From: Salinisphaera sp040361255
GTDB taxonomy: Bacteria > Pseudomonadota > Gammaproteobacteria > Nevskiales > Salinisphaeraceae
Direction: 5' to 3'
NCBI RefSeq assembly: GCF_040361255.1
Contig: NZ_APNG01000014.1
Span: 55,098 to 119,097 of the forward strand
Length of the DNA stretch: 64,000 nucleotides
In this document: positions 8,374 through 17,476 of the stretch, piece by piece
How the letters are laid out: each line of letters opens with the position of its first letter
How positions within the stretch are numbered: position 1 is the stretch's first letter
Notes under the pieces: model-generated
Databases searched by the model: none
Told to the model about the DNA's origin: nothing
Seen by the model: the letters and a program-made list of their open reading frames with translations, nothing else
Position numbers and translations under genes: made by a program

Positions 8374-9753
8374 ATGAAGATCATCATTCTGGGGGCGGGC
8401 GAGGTCGGCGCTACGCTGGCTGAAAATCTCGCCCATGAAGCCAACGACGTTACCGTCGTCGATACCGATGAGGCCCTGCTGCGACCGCTCCAGGACCGTC
8501 TGGATATTCGCGCCGTACACGGCTATGCCGCGCATCCGGACATCCTGCGCAGCGCCGGCGCGAACGATGCCGACATGATCATCGCCGTGACCGCGGCCGA
8601 TGAGGTCAACATGGTGGCCTGCCAGATCGCGTATACGTTGTTTCATACGCCGACCAAGATCGCGCGTATCCGCGCATCGGAATACCTGCTCGAGGATCGC
8701 CTGTTCCATCAGGATGCGATCCCGATCGATATGAGCATCAGCCCGGAACAGCTGGTCACCGACTACATCAAGCGCCTGGTGCAATACCCGGGCGCGCTCC
8801 AGGTGGTGGATTTCGCCGAGGGCCGCGTGCAGGTGGTCGGCGTCAAGGCTTATTACGGCGGCCCGCTGGTGGGCAAGGAACTGCGCGCGTTGCGCGAGCA
8901 CCTGCCGCAGGCCGATACCCGCGTGGTGGCCATCTATCGGCGCGGCAAACCGATGATTCCGGAAGGCGATACCGTGATCGAGGCCGACGACGAGGTGTTC
9001 TTCGTTGCCGCCCGGCGCAATATCAAGAAGGTGATCGGCGAGCTGCGCAAGATCGACCGCCCGGTCAAACGCGTGATGATCGCCGGCGGCGGCAATATCG
9101 GCCTGCGGCTCGCGCTCGCACTGGAAAACCACTGCCAGGTCAAGATCATCGAGAACAATCCGGCGCGTGCGGGCTGGCTGTCGGAAAAGGTCAACCGCTC
9201 GATCGTGCTCAAGGGCGATGCCGCCAACGAATCGCTGCTGGTCGAGGAAAACATCGAATCCGTCGATGTGTTCTGTGCGATCACCAACGACGACGAGGCC
9301 AATATTCTGTCGGCGATGCTGGCCAAGCGCCTGGGTGCGCGCAAGGCGATGTCACTGATCAACCGGCTGGCCTATGTGGATCTGATCGAATCCTCGGGCA
9401 CGCAGATCGATATCGCCATTTCGCCCAAGCAATCGACCATTTCCGCGCTGCTCGCCCACGTGCGTCGCGGCGACGTGGTGCGCGTGCATACGCTGCGCCG
9501 CGGCGCGGCCGAAGCGATCGAGGCCATCGCCCACGGCGAGCGCTCGAATTCGCGCGTCGTGGGTCGGCGTATCGATGAAATCAAGCTGCCACCGGGTACC
9601 ACGATCGGCGCTATCGCGCGTGGTGACGACGTGCTCATCGCCCATCACGATACGGTGATCGAGTCGGGCGACCACGTGATGCTCTTCATTATCGAGAAGA
9701 AACATACCGCCGACGTGGAAAAGCTGTTCCAGGTCGGCGTGTCGTATGTATAG
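8374..9753 (+). CDS. trkA: Trk potassium uptake system regulatory protein TrkA
   Basis: Peripheral NAD(H)-binding gate of the TrkH potassium channel. The 459 residues form two tandem RCK units, each starting with a Rossmann glycine motif: IIILGAGEVGATLA at the N-terminus and VMIAGGGNIGLRLA near 232, each followed by a TrkA-C domain. The frame is open for 90 bases upstream, but the ATG at 8374 gives the usual N-terminus and E. coli-like length. A possible -10 box (TACACT, 8361-8366) sits so close that a transcript from it would be almost leaderless. In many relatives trkA follows rsmB; here it is next to trkH instead. Confidence 0.95.
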   Translation: MKIIILGAGEVGATLAENLAHEANDVTVVDTDEALLRPLQDRLDIRAVHGYAAHPDILRSAGANDADMIIAVTAADEVNMVACQIAYTLFHTPTKIARIRASEYLLEDRLFHQDAIPIDMSISPEQLVTDYIKRLVQYPGALQVVDFAEGRVQVVGVKAYYGGPLVGKELRALREHLPQADTRVVAIYRRGKPMIPEGDTVIEADDEVFFVAARRNIKKVIGELRKIDRPVKRVMIAGGGNIGLRLALALENHCQVKIIENNPARAGWLSEKVNRSIVLKGDAANESLLVEENIESVDVFCAITNDDEANILSAMLAKRLGARKAMSLINRLAYVDLIESSGTQIDIAISPKQSTISALLAHVRRGDVVRVHTLRRGAAEAIEAIAHGERSNSRVVGRRIDEIKLPPGTTIGAIARGDDVLIAHHDTVIESGDHVMLFIIEKKHTADVEKLFQVGVSYV

Positions 9754-9825
9754 CCGGTCCATGCCTTTGCGCCCCATCGAACCACGTGCCCGTGCGGGCT
9801 ATCGTTCAACGCGGCCTACGCGCGC

Positions 9826-11295
9826 ATGAATCTGTCGCTGAACTATTATTTCGCGGTCGTCCAGCGGGTGCTGGGCATCCTGTTGATGATCTTTTCCACC
9901 AGCATGCTGGTGCCGATGATCATGGGCCTGGCCTATGGCGACGGCGAAGCCGATGCCTTTGCCATCGGGTTCGTGATCACCCTGCTCACCGGCCTGATCG
10001 CCTGGCTGCCGGTACGCCACGTACGCCGCGAACTCAAGATTCGCGACGGCTTTCTGGTGGTGGTGCTGTTCTGGCTGGTGCTGAGTCTGTTCGGTGCGGT
10101 GCCACTGTATCTGGCCGATCGCCCGGATATCGGCGTCACCGATGCCGTATTCGAAGCTGTGTCCGGCCTGACCACCACCGGTGCCACGGTGCTGGTCGGC
10201 CTGGATACGCTGCCCCATGCCGTGCTTTTCTGGCGCCAGTTGCTGCACTGGATGGGCGGCATGGGCATCATCGTGCTCGCCGTGGCGGTACTGCCCATGC
10301 TCGGCGTCGGCGGCATGCAGCTCTACCGTGCGGAAACGCCCGGCCCGGTCAAGGATTCGAAGCTTACCCCGCGTATTCGCGAAACGGCCAAGGCGCTGTG
10401 GTATCTGTATCTGTCCCTGACCGGCGTGTGCGCGCTGGTGTTCTGGATCGCCGGCATGAGTGTGTTCGACTCGGTCAGCCATGCATTCTCGGCGATCGCC
10501 ACCGGTGGTTTTTCCAACCACGACCTGTCCCTGGGCCACCACGACGATGCCGTGATCGAACTGGCCGCGATCATCGCCATGATCATCGGCTCGATCAGCT
10601 TCGGCATGCATTTCGCGGTCTGGCGCAGTGCCAACCCGCTGACCTACTGGCGCGACTCGGAAACCCGTACGTTTTTGCTCATGGTCGTGGGCGCGACCCT
10701 GCTGGCCACGATCGTACTGCTGATCGCGGGGACCTATGTATCCCTGCCCAACGCGGCCATCAAAGCCATGTTCCAGGTCGTGTCGATCGGCACCACCACC
10801 GGCTTTACCACCACCGATTATTCGCTCTGGCCGAGTTTTCTGCCCATGTTCCTGCTGCTGGGCAGTTTCGTCGGCGGCTGTGCCGGTTCGACCACCGGCG
10901 GCATGAAGGTCGTACGCTTTATCCTGCTGGCCAAACAGGGCTCGCGTGAAATCAGCCGTCTGGTACATCCCAATGCCGAAATCCCGATCAAGATGGGCGG
11001 CAAGGTCATTCCCGATCGTGTGATCCAGGCGGTGTGGGGTTTTTTCGCCGTCTACATCACCGTGTTCGTGGTCATGTTTCTCATTCTGCTGGCGACCGGG
11101 CTCAACGAACTCACCGCGTTTTCGGCCGTGGCCGCCTCGATCAACAACCTGGGCCCGGGCCTGGGCGAAGTGTCGTCCAATATGGCCGGGCTGCCGGGGT
11201 TGGCCAAATGGGTGCTGTGCATGGCCATGCTGCTGGGCCGTCTGGAGATTTTCACCCTGCTGGTGATCCTCACGCCTGCTTTCTGGCGTCGATAA
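9826..11295 (+). CDS. trkH: Trk potassium uptake transporter TrkH
   Basis: A 489-residue inner-membrane potassium channel subunit of the SKT superfamily with about ten hydrophobic spans. The four selectivity-filter loops can be seen as TTTGATVL, ATGGFSNH, TTTGFTTTD and STTGGMKVVR, each with its conserved glycine. It acts with TrkA, encoded 72 bases upstream. TrkH systems are often important for osmoadaptation, in keeping with a saline habitat, though that is inference. Confidence 0.95.
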   Translation: MNLSLNYYFAVVQRVLGILLMIFSTSMLVPMIMGLAYGDGEADAFAIGFVITLLTGLIAWLPVRHVRRELKIRDGFLVVVLFWLVLSLFGAVPLYLADRPDIGVTDAVFEAVSGLTTTGATVLVGLDTLPHAVLFWRQLLHWMGGMGIIVLAVAVLPMLGVGGMQLYRAETPGPVKDSKLTPRIRETAKALWYLYLSLTGVCALVFWIAGMSVFDSVSHAFSAIATGGFSNHDLSLGHHDDAVIELAAIIAMIIGSISFGMHFAVWRSANPLTYWRDSETRTFLLMVVGATLLATIVLLIAGTYVSLPNAAIKAMFQVVSIGTTTGFTTTDYSLWPSFLPMFLLLGSFVGGCAGSTTGGMKVVRFILLAKQGSREISRLVHPNAEIPIKMGGKVIPDRVIQAVWGFFAVYITVFVVMFLILLATGLNELTAFSAVAASINNLGPGLGEVSSNMAGLPGLAKWVLCMAMLLGRLEIFTLLVILTPAFWRR

Positions 11296-11323
11296 AAGCA
11301 CGCGTGTCGGTACACTGGGCGCC

Positions 11324-11653
11324 ATGGCGATGAAAGATCAACTCGAAAAGATGCTTGCCGCGGGCGAAGACAACGCCTTGCTGCGTTTTTCACTCGGCGA
11401 GCTGCTCTACAAGGAAGGCCGGCCTGCCGAGGCGGCCGAGCATCTCGGTGAAGCGGTTGCACACGACCCGGACTACTCCGCAGCCTGGAAGCTCTATGGC
11501 CGTGCGCTGGTCGAGTCCGGCGATCTCGTGGCCGGACTGGACGTGCTCGAACACGGTATTACCGTGGCCGAGGCCCGCGGTGACAATCAGGCCGCACGCG
11601 AAATGCAGGTGTTCGCCAAGCGCGCCCGCAAACAACAGACCGCGGGGGACTGA
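11324..11653 (+). CDS. Small TPR-repeat protein
   Basis: A 109-residue soluble protein built from two to three tetratricopeptide-like helical repeats (LLRFSLGELLYKEGRPAEAA; HLGEAVAHDPDYSAAWKLYG; LVESGDLVAGLDVLEHGI). No signal peptide or catalytic motif. Its stop overlaps the start of the homoserine kinase gene (TGATG), so the two are probably translated together. It is likely a protein-interaction adaptor; the partner is unknown. Confidence 0.8.
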   Translation: MAMKDQLEKMLAAGEDNALLRFSLGELLYKEGRPAEAAEHLGEAVAHDPDYSAAWKLYGRALVESGDLVAGLDVLEHGITVAEARGDNQAAREMQVFAKRARKQQTAGD

Positions 11654-12609
11654 TGTCGGTCTATACACGCGTCACCGAAGACGACCTGCGTGCGCTGCTG
11701 GCCGATTATTCCATCGGCGAGCTCGAGGATTTTCGCGGCATCAGCGCCGGCATCACCAACACCAACTATTTCGTTGATACGTCCACCGGACGCTGGGTGC
11801 TCACGCTGTTCGAGCAGATGGATAACGGCTCGCTGCCGTTTTTCATGCAGCTGATGGATCATCTGGCGGGTCACGGTGTCCCCGGCGCGCATCCGGTTGC
11901 CCGCAACGACGGTGGTTTTCTCAGCCGGGTACGCAACCGCCCGGCCGCCCTGGTCTACCGTCTGGCCGGGGCGAGTATCGAAACACCGGCCACCGGCCAT
12001 TGTGCGTCGCTGGGCGGCGTGGTCGCCGAAATGCACCGGGCCGTTCGCTCCTTCGGCGAAGCCCAGCCGAATTCGCGCGGTCTGGCCTGGATCGCCGAGG
12101 CACGCGATCGGCTCGTCGACCGCCTGGATACCGATAACGCGACCCTGCTCGACGATGAGATCGCCTTTCAGCGCGAGTGCGTACGCACCACTTACCCGGC
12201 CCTGCCCGAAGCCGTGATCCATGCCGACATGTTTCGCGACAACGTGCTGTTCGAGGGCGAACGGGTCTCCGGCGTGATCGATTTCTACTACGCCTGCCAC
12301 GATTATCTGCTGTTCGATCTGGCGGTGATCTGCAACGACTGGGCCTTCGACGATCGCGGCAGGTATCTCGCCGCGCACTGGCAGGCTTTTATCGGCGCCT
12401 ACCATCGGCGCCGCGCGCTCACGGCCGCCGAACACGACGCCTGGCCGGCGATGCTACGCGCGGCCGCGCTGCGCTTCTGGGTATCGAGACTGATCGATTA
12501 CCACTTTCCCATGGACGGCGACGTGACCCATATCCACGATCCGACACCGTTCGAGCGTTTGCTGCGCGCCCACCGCGAGTCCGCGCCCGCGCTCATCGAC
12601 CGGCCGTGA
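11653..12609 (+). CDS. thrB: Homoserine kinase (APH-fold type)
   Basis: Phosphorylates homoserine on the way to threonine. At 318 residues it belongs to the aminoglycoside-phosphotransferase-fold homoserine kinases of Pseudomonas type, not the GHMP type of E. coli. The N-terminal region (ISAGITNTNYFVDTSTGRWV), the catalytic loop VIHADMFRDNVLF and the Mg-binding GVIDFYYACHDYLLFDLA are all present. It is translationally coupled to the TPR gene upstream and overlaps dtd downstream by four bases. Another phosphotransferase specificity cannot be excluded, but the match of motifs and length is good. Confidence 0.88.
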   Translation: MSVYTRVTEDDLRALLADYSIGELEDFRGISAGITNTNYFVDTSTGRWVLTLFEQMDNGSLPFFMQLMDHLAGHGVPGAHPVARNDGGFLSRVRNRPAALVYRLAGASIETPATGHCASLGGVVAEMHRAVRSFGEAQPNSRGLAWIAEARDRLVDRLDTDNATLLDDEIAFQRECVRTTYPALPEAVIHADMFRDNVLFEGERVSGVIDFYYACHDYLLFDLAVICNDWAFDDRGRYLAAHWQAFIGAYHRRRALTAAEHDAWPAMLRAAALRFWVSRLIDYHFPMDGDVTHIHDPTPFERLLRAHRESAPALIDRP

Positions 12610-13046
12610 TCGCGCTCATTCAACGCGTCACCCAAGCCTCGGTCGTGATCGACACGGCCCGTGTCGCGGAAATTGGCGCCGGCGTACTCGCGCTGGTGGC
12701 CGCCGAAGCCGACGATACGCCCGCACAGGCCAAGCGACTGGCCGAGCGCGTACTCGGCTATCGTATTTTCAGCGACGAGACCGGGCGCATGAACCACAGC
12801 GCCCAGCAAACCGGGCGCGCCGTGCTCGCGGTGCCACAGTTCACGCTCGCCGCGGATACGCGACGCGGCAATCGGCCCGGTTTTTCCACGGCCTGCGCGC
12901 CTGATCGCGCCCGCGAACTGTTCGCCGCGTTCGTGGCCGTATTGCACGAACGTCACCCCGAACACGTCGAACAGGGCGTCTTCGGCGCCGATATGCAGGT
13001 ATCGCTGATTAATGACGGGCCGGTGACTTTCTGGTTGCAGGCCTGA
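12606..13046 (+). CDS. dtd: D-aminoacyl-tRNA deacylase
   Basis: Removes mischarged D-amino acids (and glycine) from tRNA. The 146 residues start IALIQRVTQASVVID and contain the active-site VPQFTLAADTRRGNRPGFS (SxQFTL-type motif) and the cross-subunit Gly-Pro motif NDGPVTFWLQ. The GTG at 12606, overlapping the thrB stop as GTGA, matches the family N-terminus and length; longer open sequence upstream lies within thrB. Confidence 0.94.
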   Translation: MIALIQRVTQASVVIDTARVAEIGAGVLALVAAEADDTPAQAKRLAERVLGYRIFSDETGRMNHSAQQTGRAVLAVPQFTLAADTRRGNRPGFSTACAPDRARELFAAFVAVLHERHPEHVEQGVFGADMQVSLINDGPVTFWLQA

Positions 13047-13135
13047 GCATGACCGCGAAGCGCTGCGTTCGCGTTGCCCACCCAATGGGCGTATTATCCC
13101 GCGTCTCGGGGTGATCCACAGGCTTTGATTGGGCC

Positions 13136-13729
13136 ATGAAGGCACGACGCGCAACGATTGCACGCCAGACTGCTGAAACCGATATCCAGGTCACGCTGGA
13201 TCTCGACGGCGACGGCGTATTTTCAGCCGAAACCGGTATCGGTTTCTTCGATCACATGCTGCATCAGATCAGCCGCCACGGCCTGATCGACCTCGACGTG
13301 CGCGCCATGGGCGATCTGCATATCGACGATCACCACACGGTCGAGGATGTCGGCATCTGTATCGGCCAGGCGCTACGCGAAGCCCTGGGCGACAAGCGCG
13401 GCATCATCCGCTACGGCCATGCCTATGTACCGCTCGACGAAGCGCTTTCGCGCGTGGTGGTCGATCTGTCCGGTCGTCCGGGCCTGTTCTTTGCCGCGGA
13501 TTTCACCCGCGACAAGATCGGCACCTTCGATGTCGAGCTGGTACGCGAATTCTTCCAGGGGCTGGCCAGCGCCGGCGCGCTGACGCTGCACATGGACGCG
13601 CTCAAGGGCGATAACGCCCACCATGTGGCCGAAACCCTGTTCAAGGCGTTCGGCCGCGCGCTGCGCATGGCGGTCACCGCCGATGCGCGCAGCGCCGACA
13701 GCATGCCGTCCACCAAGGGCAGCCTCTAA
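13136..13729 (+). CDS. hisB: Imidazoleglycerol-phosphate dehydratase
   Basis: Sixth step of histidine biosynthesis. A monofunctional 197-residue enzyme without the N-terminal histidinol-phosphatase domain of enterobacterial HisB. Metal-binding motifs are FFDHMLHQ, DDHHTVEDVG and DNAHHVAE, with the C-terminal signature PSTKGSL. It starts the hisBHAF unit; a TATTAT hexamer about 40 bases upstream could be a -10 element, but I see no good -35. Confidence 0.95.
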   Translation: MKARRATIARQTAETDIQVTLDLDGDGVFSAETGIGFFDHMLHQISRHGLIDLDVRAMGDLHIDDHHTVEDVGICIGQALREALGDKRGIIRYGHAYVPLDEALSRVVVDLSGRPGLFFAADFTRDKIGTFDVELVREFFQGLASAGALTLHMDALKGDNAHHVAETLFKAFGRALRMAVTADARSADSMPSTKGSL

Positions 13730-13759
13730 ACCCTTCTTTCCTTCGTACGCGATCATACT

Positions 13760-14404
13760 ATGGCAACCGTCGGCATCATCGACTACGGGATGGGCAATCT
13801 GCACTCGATTGCCAAGGCACTGCGCTACGTCGCGTCTGACGAGCAGATCGAAGTCAGCTTCGATCCGGACGCGCTCGCGCGCATGGATCGGCTGGTTCTG
13901 CCCGGCGTGGGCGCGATCGGCCATTGCATGGACGAACTGCACCGGCTCGAACTCGACGACATGCTGCGCGAACAGCTCGGCCAGAAACCGCTGATGGGCG
14001 TATGCCTGGGCATCGAAGCGCTGATGGGCCATTCCGAGGAATCCGGCGGCGTCGAATGCCTGGGCGCATTTCCCGGCGATACGGTGCATTTTGCCGCGCC
14101 CGACGCGCAGCCCGACGGCATCCGCCGCAAGATTCCGCATATGGGCTGGAATCAGGTTCGTCAGGAACGCCATCATCCGCTGTGGAAGGACATCGCGCCG
14201 GCAAGCTGGTTCTATTTCGTGCACAGCTATTACGTGGTGCCAACCGACGAACGCCATATCGCCGGCACCACCGACTATGGTGTGCGTTTTGCCTCGGTGA
14301 TTCTGCGCCCGAACGTGTTCGCGGTGCAGTTTCATCCGGAAAAAAGCCAGTCGGCCGGGCTGCAGTTGCTGGCCAATTTCCTGGAGTGGGACGGCGCGGC
14401 ATAA
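13760..14404 (+). CDS. hisH: Imidazole glycerol phosphate synthase, glutaminase subunit
   Basis: A class I glutamine amidotransferase of 214 residues that supplies ammonia to HisF. Catalytic Cys82 lies in GVCLGIEALMG, and His192 and Glu194 in QFHPEKSQ; the oxyanion segment LPGVGAIG is near 48. It lies 30 bases after hisB and forms a heterodimer with the HisF product encoded two genes downstream. Confidence 0.95.
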   Translation: MATVGIIDYGMGNLHSIAKALRYVASDEQIEVSFDPDALARMDRLVLPGVGAIGHCMDELHRLELDDMLREQLGQKPLMGVCLGIEALMGHSEESGGVECLGAFPGDTVHFAAPDAQPDGIRRKIPHMGWNQVRQERHHPLWKDIAPASWFYFVHSYYVVPTDERHIAGTTDYGVRFASVILRPNVFAVQFHPEKSQSAGLQLLANFLEWDGAA

Positions 14405-14464
14405 GCACGCCCGCCCCTTTAGCAGTCGTTTCGACCATCCAAGCCGTAGACGAGGATTATCGGC

Positions 14465-15208
14465 GTGTTACTCATACCTGCCATTGATATCAAGAACGGC
14501 CAGTGCGTACGCCTGCGCCAGGGGCGCATGGACGACGTCACCGTATTCGACGAAGATCCGGTCGCCGTGGCCGAGCGCTGGCTTGCCGAAGGCGCGGATC
14601 GGATCCACGTGGTCGATCTCGACGGCGCCAAGGCCGGCTATCCGGTCAACGATCGCGTGATCGGCCAGATCGTGTCTGCCTGCGGCAATGTGCCCGTGCA
14701 GGTCGGCGGCGGCATTCGTGACGAAGCCGCGATCGAAACCTATCTCGAGCGCGGTGTGGAATACGTGATCCTGGGCACGCGCGCCGTCTCGGAGCCGCAT
14801 TTCGTGGCCGATGCCGGCGTGGAGTTCCCACGCCATATCATCGTCGGCCTGGATGCCAAGGACGGCATGGTGGCCACCGACGGCTGGTCCAAGCTGTCCA
14901 ATAATACGGTCGCCGAACTCGCCCAGCAGTTCGAGGACGATGGCGTGGTCGCGATCATCCATACCGATATCGGCCGCGACGGCATGATGCAGGGCGTCAA
15001 TGTCGAAGCCAGCCGTGCGCTGGCGGCGGAGCTGACCATTCCGGTGATCGCCTCGGGCGGCGTCACCCGCCTCGACGATATCGAAGCGCTGCTGGCCGCC
15101 GAGGAAGACGGCGTCACCGGTGCCGTGATCGGACGTGCGCTCTACGAAGGCACCATCGATCTGGCCGAAGCGCGCAAGCTGGTCAACGACCGGGCGAACG
15201 GCAAATGA
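14465..15208 (+). CDS. hisA: ProFAR isomerase
   Basis: A (beta-alpha)8-barrel isomerase of 247 residues in the histidine pathway. Catalytic Asp8 is in LIPAIDIKNG and the second acid is in IHTDIGRDGMM; phosphate-binding loops are QVGGGIRDE and ASGGVTRL. It starts with GTG at 14465, 60 bases after hisH, and its stop overlaps the hisF ATG by four bases. Confidence 0.95.
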   Translation: MLLIPAIDIKNGQCVRLRQGRMDDVTVFDEDPVAVAERWLAEGADRIHVVDLDGAKAGYPVNDRVIGQIVSACGNVPVQVGGGIRDEAAIETYLERGVEYVILGTRAVSEPHFVADAGVEFPRHIIVGLDAKDGMVATDGWSKLSNNTVAELAQQFEDDGVVAIIHTDIGRDGMMQGVNVEASRALAAELTIPVIASGGVTRLDDIEALLAAEEDGVTGAVIGRALYEGTIDLAEARKLVNDRANGK

Positions 15209-15990
15209 CACTGGCCAAACGCATCATCCCCTGCCTGGATATCGACAAGGGCCGTGTGGTCAAGGGCGTGAAGTTCCTGGAGATCAAGGACGCCGGCGAT
15301 CCGGTGGAGATCGCACGGCGCTACGATCAACAGGGCGCCGACGAGCTGGTATTCCTCGATATCAGCGCCAGCCATGAAGACCGCGGCACCCTCATGGACG
15401 TGGTCGAACGCGTGGCCGGCGAGGTCTTCATTCCGTTGACCGTCGGTGGCGGCGTGCGCACCCTGCCCGACGTACGACGGCTGCTTTCGGCCGGGGCCGA
15501 CAAGGTGTCGATCAACACCGCCGCCATCTCGGATCCGAACTTCGTCGCCGAGGCCGCCTACCGCTACGGCTCGCAGTGCATCGTGGTCGCGCTGGACGCC
15601 AAGAACGTTGCTCGCAAGGGCGAAGCGCCGCGCTGGGAAATCTTCACCCACGGCGGGCGCAAATCCACCGGCATCGACGCCATCGAATGGGCGCAGAAGC
15701 TAGTTTCGCTCGGCGCCGGCGAGGTGCTGCTCACCAGCATGGACAAGGACGGTACCAAATCCGGCTTCGATCTGAAGCTTACCCGTGCCATCTCGGAAGC
15801 CGTGGACGTGCCGGTGATCGCCTCTGGCGGCGTGGGTACCCTGGAGCATCTGCACGACGGCCTCGAAATCGGCGCGGCCGATGCCGTACTGGCCGCCTCG
15901 ATCTTTCATTTCGGCACGTACACGATCCAGCAGGCCAAGGGCTATCTCGCCGAACGCGGCGTGGTCGTACGCGACCCGATCTACCGCTAG
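15205..15990 (+). CDS. hisF: Imidazole glycerol phosphate synthase, cyclase subunit
   Basis: A 261-residue (beta-alpha)8 barrel that converts PRFAR and ammonia to imidazoleglycerol phosphate and AICAR. Catalytic Asp11 is in IIPCLDIDKGRV and the second Asp in LTSMDKDGTKSGF; phosphate loops are VGGGVRTL and ASGGVGTL. It is the last gene of hisBHAF. In many proteobacteria hisI and hisE would follow directly; here they lie about 7 kb away on the other strand. Confidence 0.95.
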   Translation: MTLAKRIIPCLDIDKGRVVKGVKFLEIKDAGDPVEIARRYDQQGADELVFLDISASHEDRGTLMDVVERVAGEVFIPLTVGGGVRTLPDVRRLLSAGADKVSINTAAISDPNFVAEAAYRYGSQCIVVALDAKNVARKGEAPRWEIFTHGGRKSTGIDAIEWAQKLVSLGAGEVLLTSMDKDGTKSGFDLKLTRAISEAVDVPVIASGGVGTLEHLHDGLEIGAADAVLAASIFHFGTYTIQQAKGYLAERGVVVRDPIYR

Positions 15991-16607
15991 CGCCACCCAA
16001 CGCCGGGTCGCCCTGCACGCCCGGCTCGGCGACTCGGCGTGATTTTCGTACCCTGCTCTGAAGGCGATCCACAGATTACGCCGAGTTAAAAGACAGCTGA
16101 GCTCGAATTTGCGCCTTGTCAGATGCCTCGGCGTCTCGATGAAACGCGATCCCGAGGCTCGCCCTAGGACCATCTGCGTGTATCTGCGTCGATCTGCGGA
16201 CAGATTCTTCGGCAGGCATAACCTGTACGGTCAATCGCGGACACCCGTTCGGCTCATGCAGCAGCAGTAAGGCTACCAGCCAAGCCAGGAAAGTATTATC
16301 CGCAGATCAGCGCAGATCGAAAGCCGGGCGTTTCAACCTTCCTGCCACAGCTCAAACTCACCAAGGGCGCCAGTACCGCGGCCAACCCAGCACAGCTGCG
16401 CGCTTGCGATCTGCGTAGTCGGCGGTTGTCCTTCTTGAAACAGTCTCGCAATCTGGATTGCTCGCCGGACGCGCAAGATTGGCCAGTGCGTGCAACCGAA
16501 TCGGCCGTGGACGCAGGCCCGTTTGTGTCGCCTGCTTAAGCCCGCTGTAAGCTTGTGCGCTCGATACTCACGCTTTTGCTGCTCCCTTCCTTGGTCGGGT
16601 TTATCCA
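15991..16607. other. Intergenic region with inverted ATCTGCG-type repeat
   Basis: About 617 bases without a convincing gene. It contains the inverted-repeat element listed separately (16172-16320). A 100-codon minus-strand frame (16333-16635) has no recognisable features and overlaps the next gene, so it is not annotated. Confidence 0.6.
16172..16320. repeat. Inverted repeat of ATCTGCG units around a 97-bp spacer
   Basis: The left arm (16172-16200) has three ATCTGCG heptamers about 10 bases apart. The right arm (16298-16320) holds the reverse complement of two such heptamers. The innermost 19 bases of the arms match with two differences. Similar ATCTGCG-rich intergenic repeats are, to my knowledge, seen in many unrelated bacterial genomes. 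Whether this copy is an interspersed repeat, a protein-binding site or a folded RNA cannot be told from one copy. Confidence 0.7.
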
Positions 16608-17318
16608 ATGAAAAACAATGTTCTGGCTGCCGCAATTCTCGGTCTGTGTCTCGCGGTCGGGCTGATCGTCGGCGGCAGCTATCTGAAAACCGCTGCCATT
16701 CAATGGAAATCCGCGGAACGCACGGTCACGGTCAAGGGCCTGGCCGAACGCGAAGTGCGGGCCAATCTGGCGCTCTGGCCGCTGCACTTTACCGTCACCG
16801 GCGACGAACTGGGCGCCGTGCAGGATCAGGTCAATCGCCAGGCCGACATCATTCGCGCCTTTCTGACCGACGCCGGCTTCAAGGCGGATTCGATCACGGT
16901 GACATCGCCCCAGGTCACCGACCGCTATGCCAACAGCTACGGCGATCAACGCCCGCCCACGCGGTATTCCGCCGAGGCCACGGTGCTGGTACGCACGCCC
17001 GAAATCGACACGGTCAAGCAGGCCATGCCGCGGGTGGGTGAACTGGTCAGCCAGGGCGTGGTGCTCTCACCCAACTATGAATATCGCACCGAGTTCCTGT
17101 TTACCGACCTGGAATCGATCAAGCCGGAAATGATCGCCCAGGCCACGGCCGATGCACGCAAGGCCGCGCGCCAGTTCGCCGAGGATTCGGGTAGCCAGGT
17201 CGGCGCCATCCGTTCGGCCTCGCAGGGCTATTTCTCGATCGAGGATCTGGACAGCTATACGCCAGACGTCAAGAAAATCCGCGTGGTGACCACGATCGAC
17301 TACGTGCTCGACGACTAG
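16608..17318 (+). CDS. SIMPL-domain (DUF541) envelope protein
   Basis: A 236-residue protein with an N-terminal membrane anchor or signal (LAAAILGLCLAVGLIVGGSYL) followed by a SIMPL domain: VTVKGLAEREVRANLALWPL, DIIRAFLTDAGFKADSITV and ATADARKAARQFAEDSGSQVG are typical segments. Family members such as E. coli YggE are periplasmic and have been linked to oxidative stress, but the biochemical function is not established. It stands alone between an intergenic repeat and a small ATPase gene. Confidence 0.85.
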   Translation: MKNNVLAAAILGLCLAVGLIVGGSYLKTAAIQWKSAERTVTVKGLAEREVRANLALWPLHFTVTGDELGAVQDQVNRQADIIRAFLTDAGFKADSITVTSPQVTDRYANSYGDQRPPTRYSAEATVLVRTPEIDTVKQAMPRVGELVSQGVVLSPNYEYRTEFLFTDLESIKPEMIAQATADARKAARQFAEDSGSQVGAIRSASQGYFSIEDLDSYTPDVKKIRVVTTIDYVLDD

Positions 17319-17476
17319 ACGCGCCTGGCGCAGCGCACCTGAAAACAATCGCCGCGTGAACCACGTGGGGTTCTTCGCGCCACGCTGACAGGGCGCGAGT
17401 GCTACCGCTAGAGCCCCGGGCGCGGGTTCATACGTGTGGGCGCCTGATTCATCACTGCGACACCCACGGAAGCCGG

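Noticed and set aside
16333..16635. 100-codon minus-strand frame between hisF and the SIMPL gene
   Set aside because: No signal, domain or ribosome-binding site, and it overlaps the start of the SIMPL gene.
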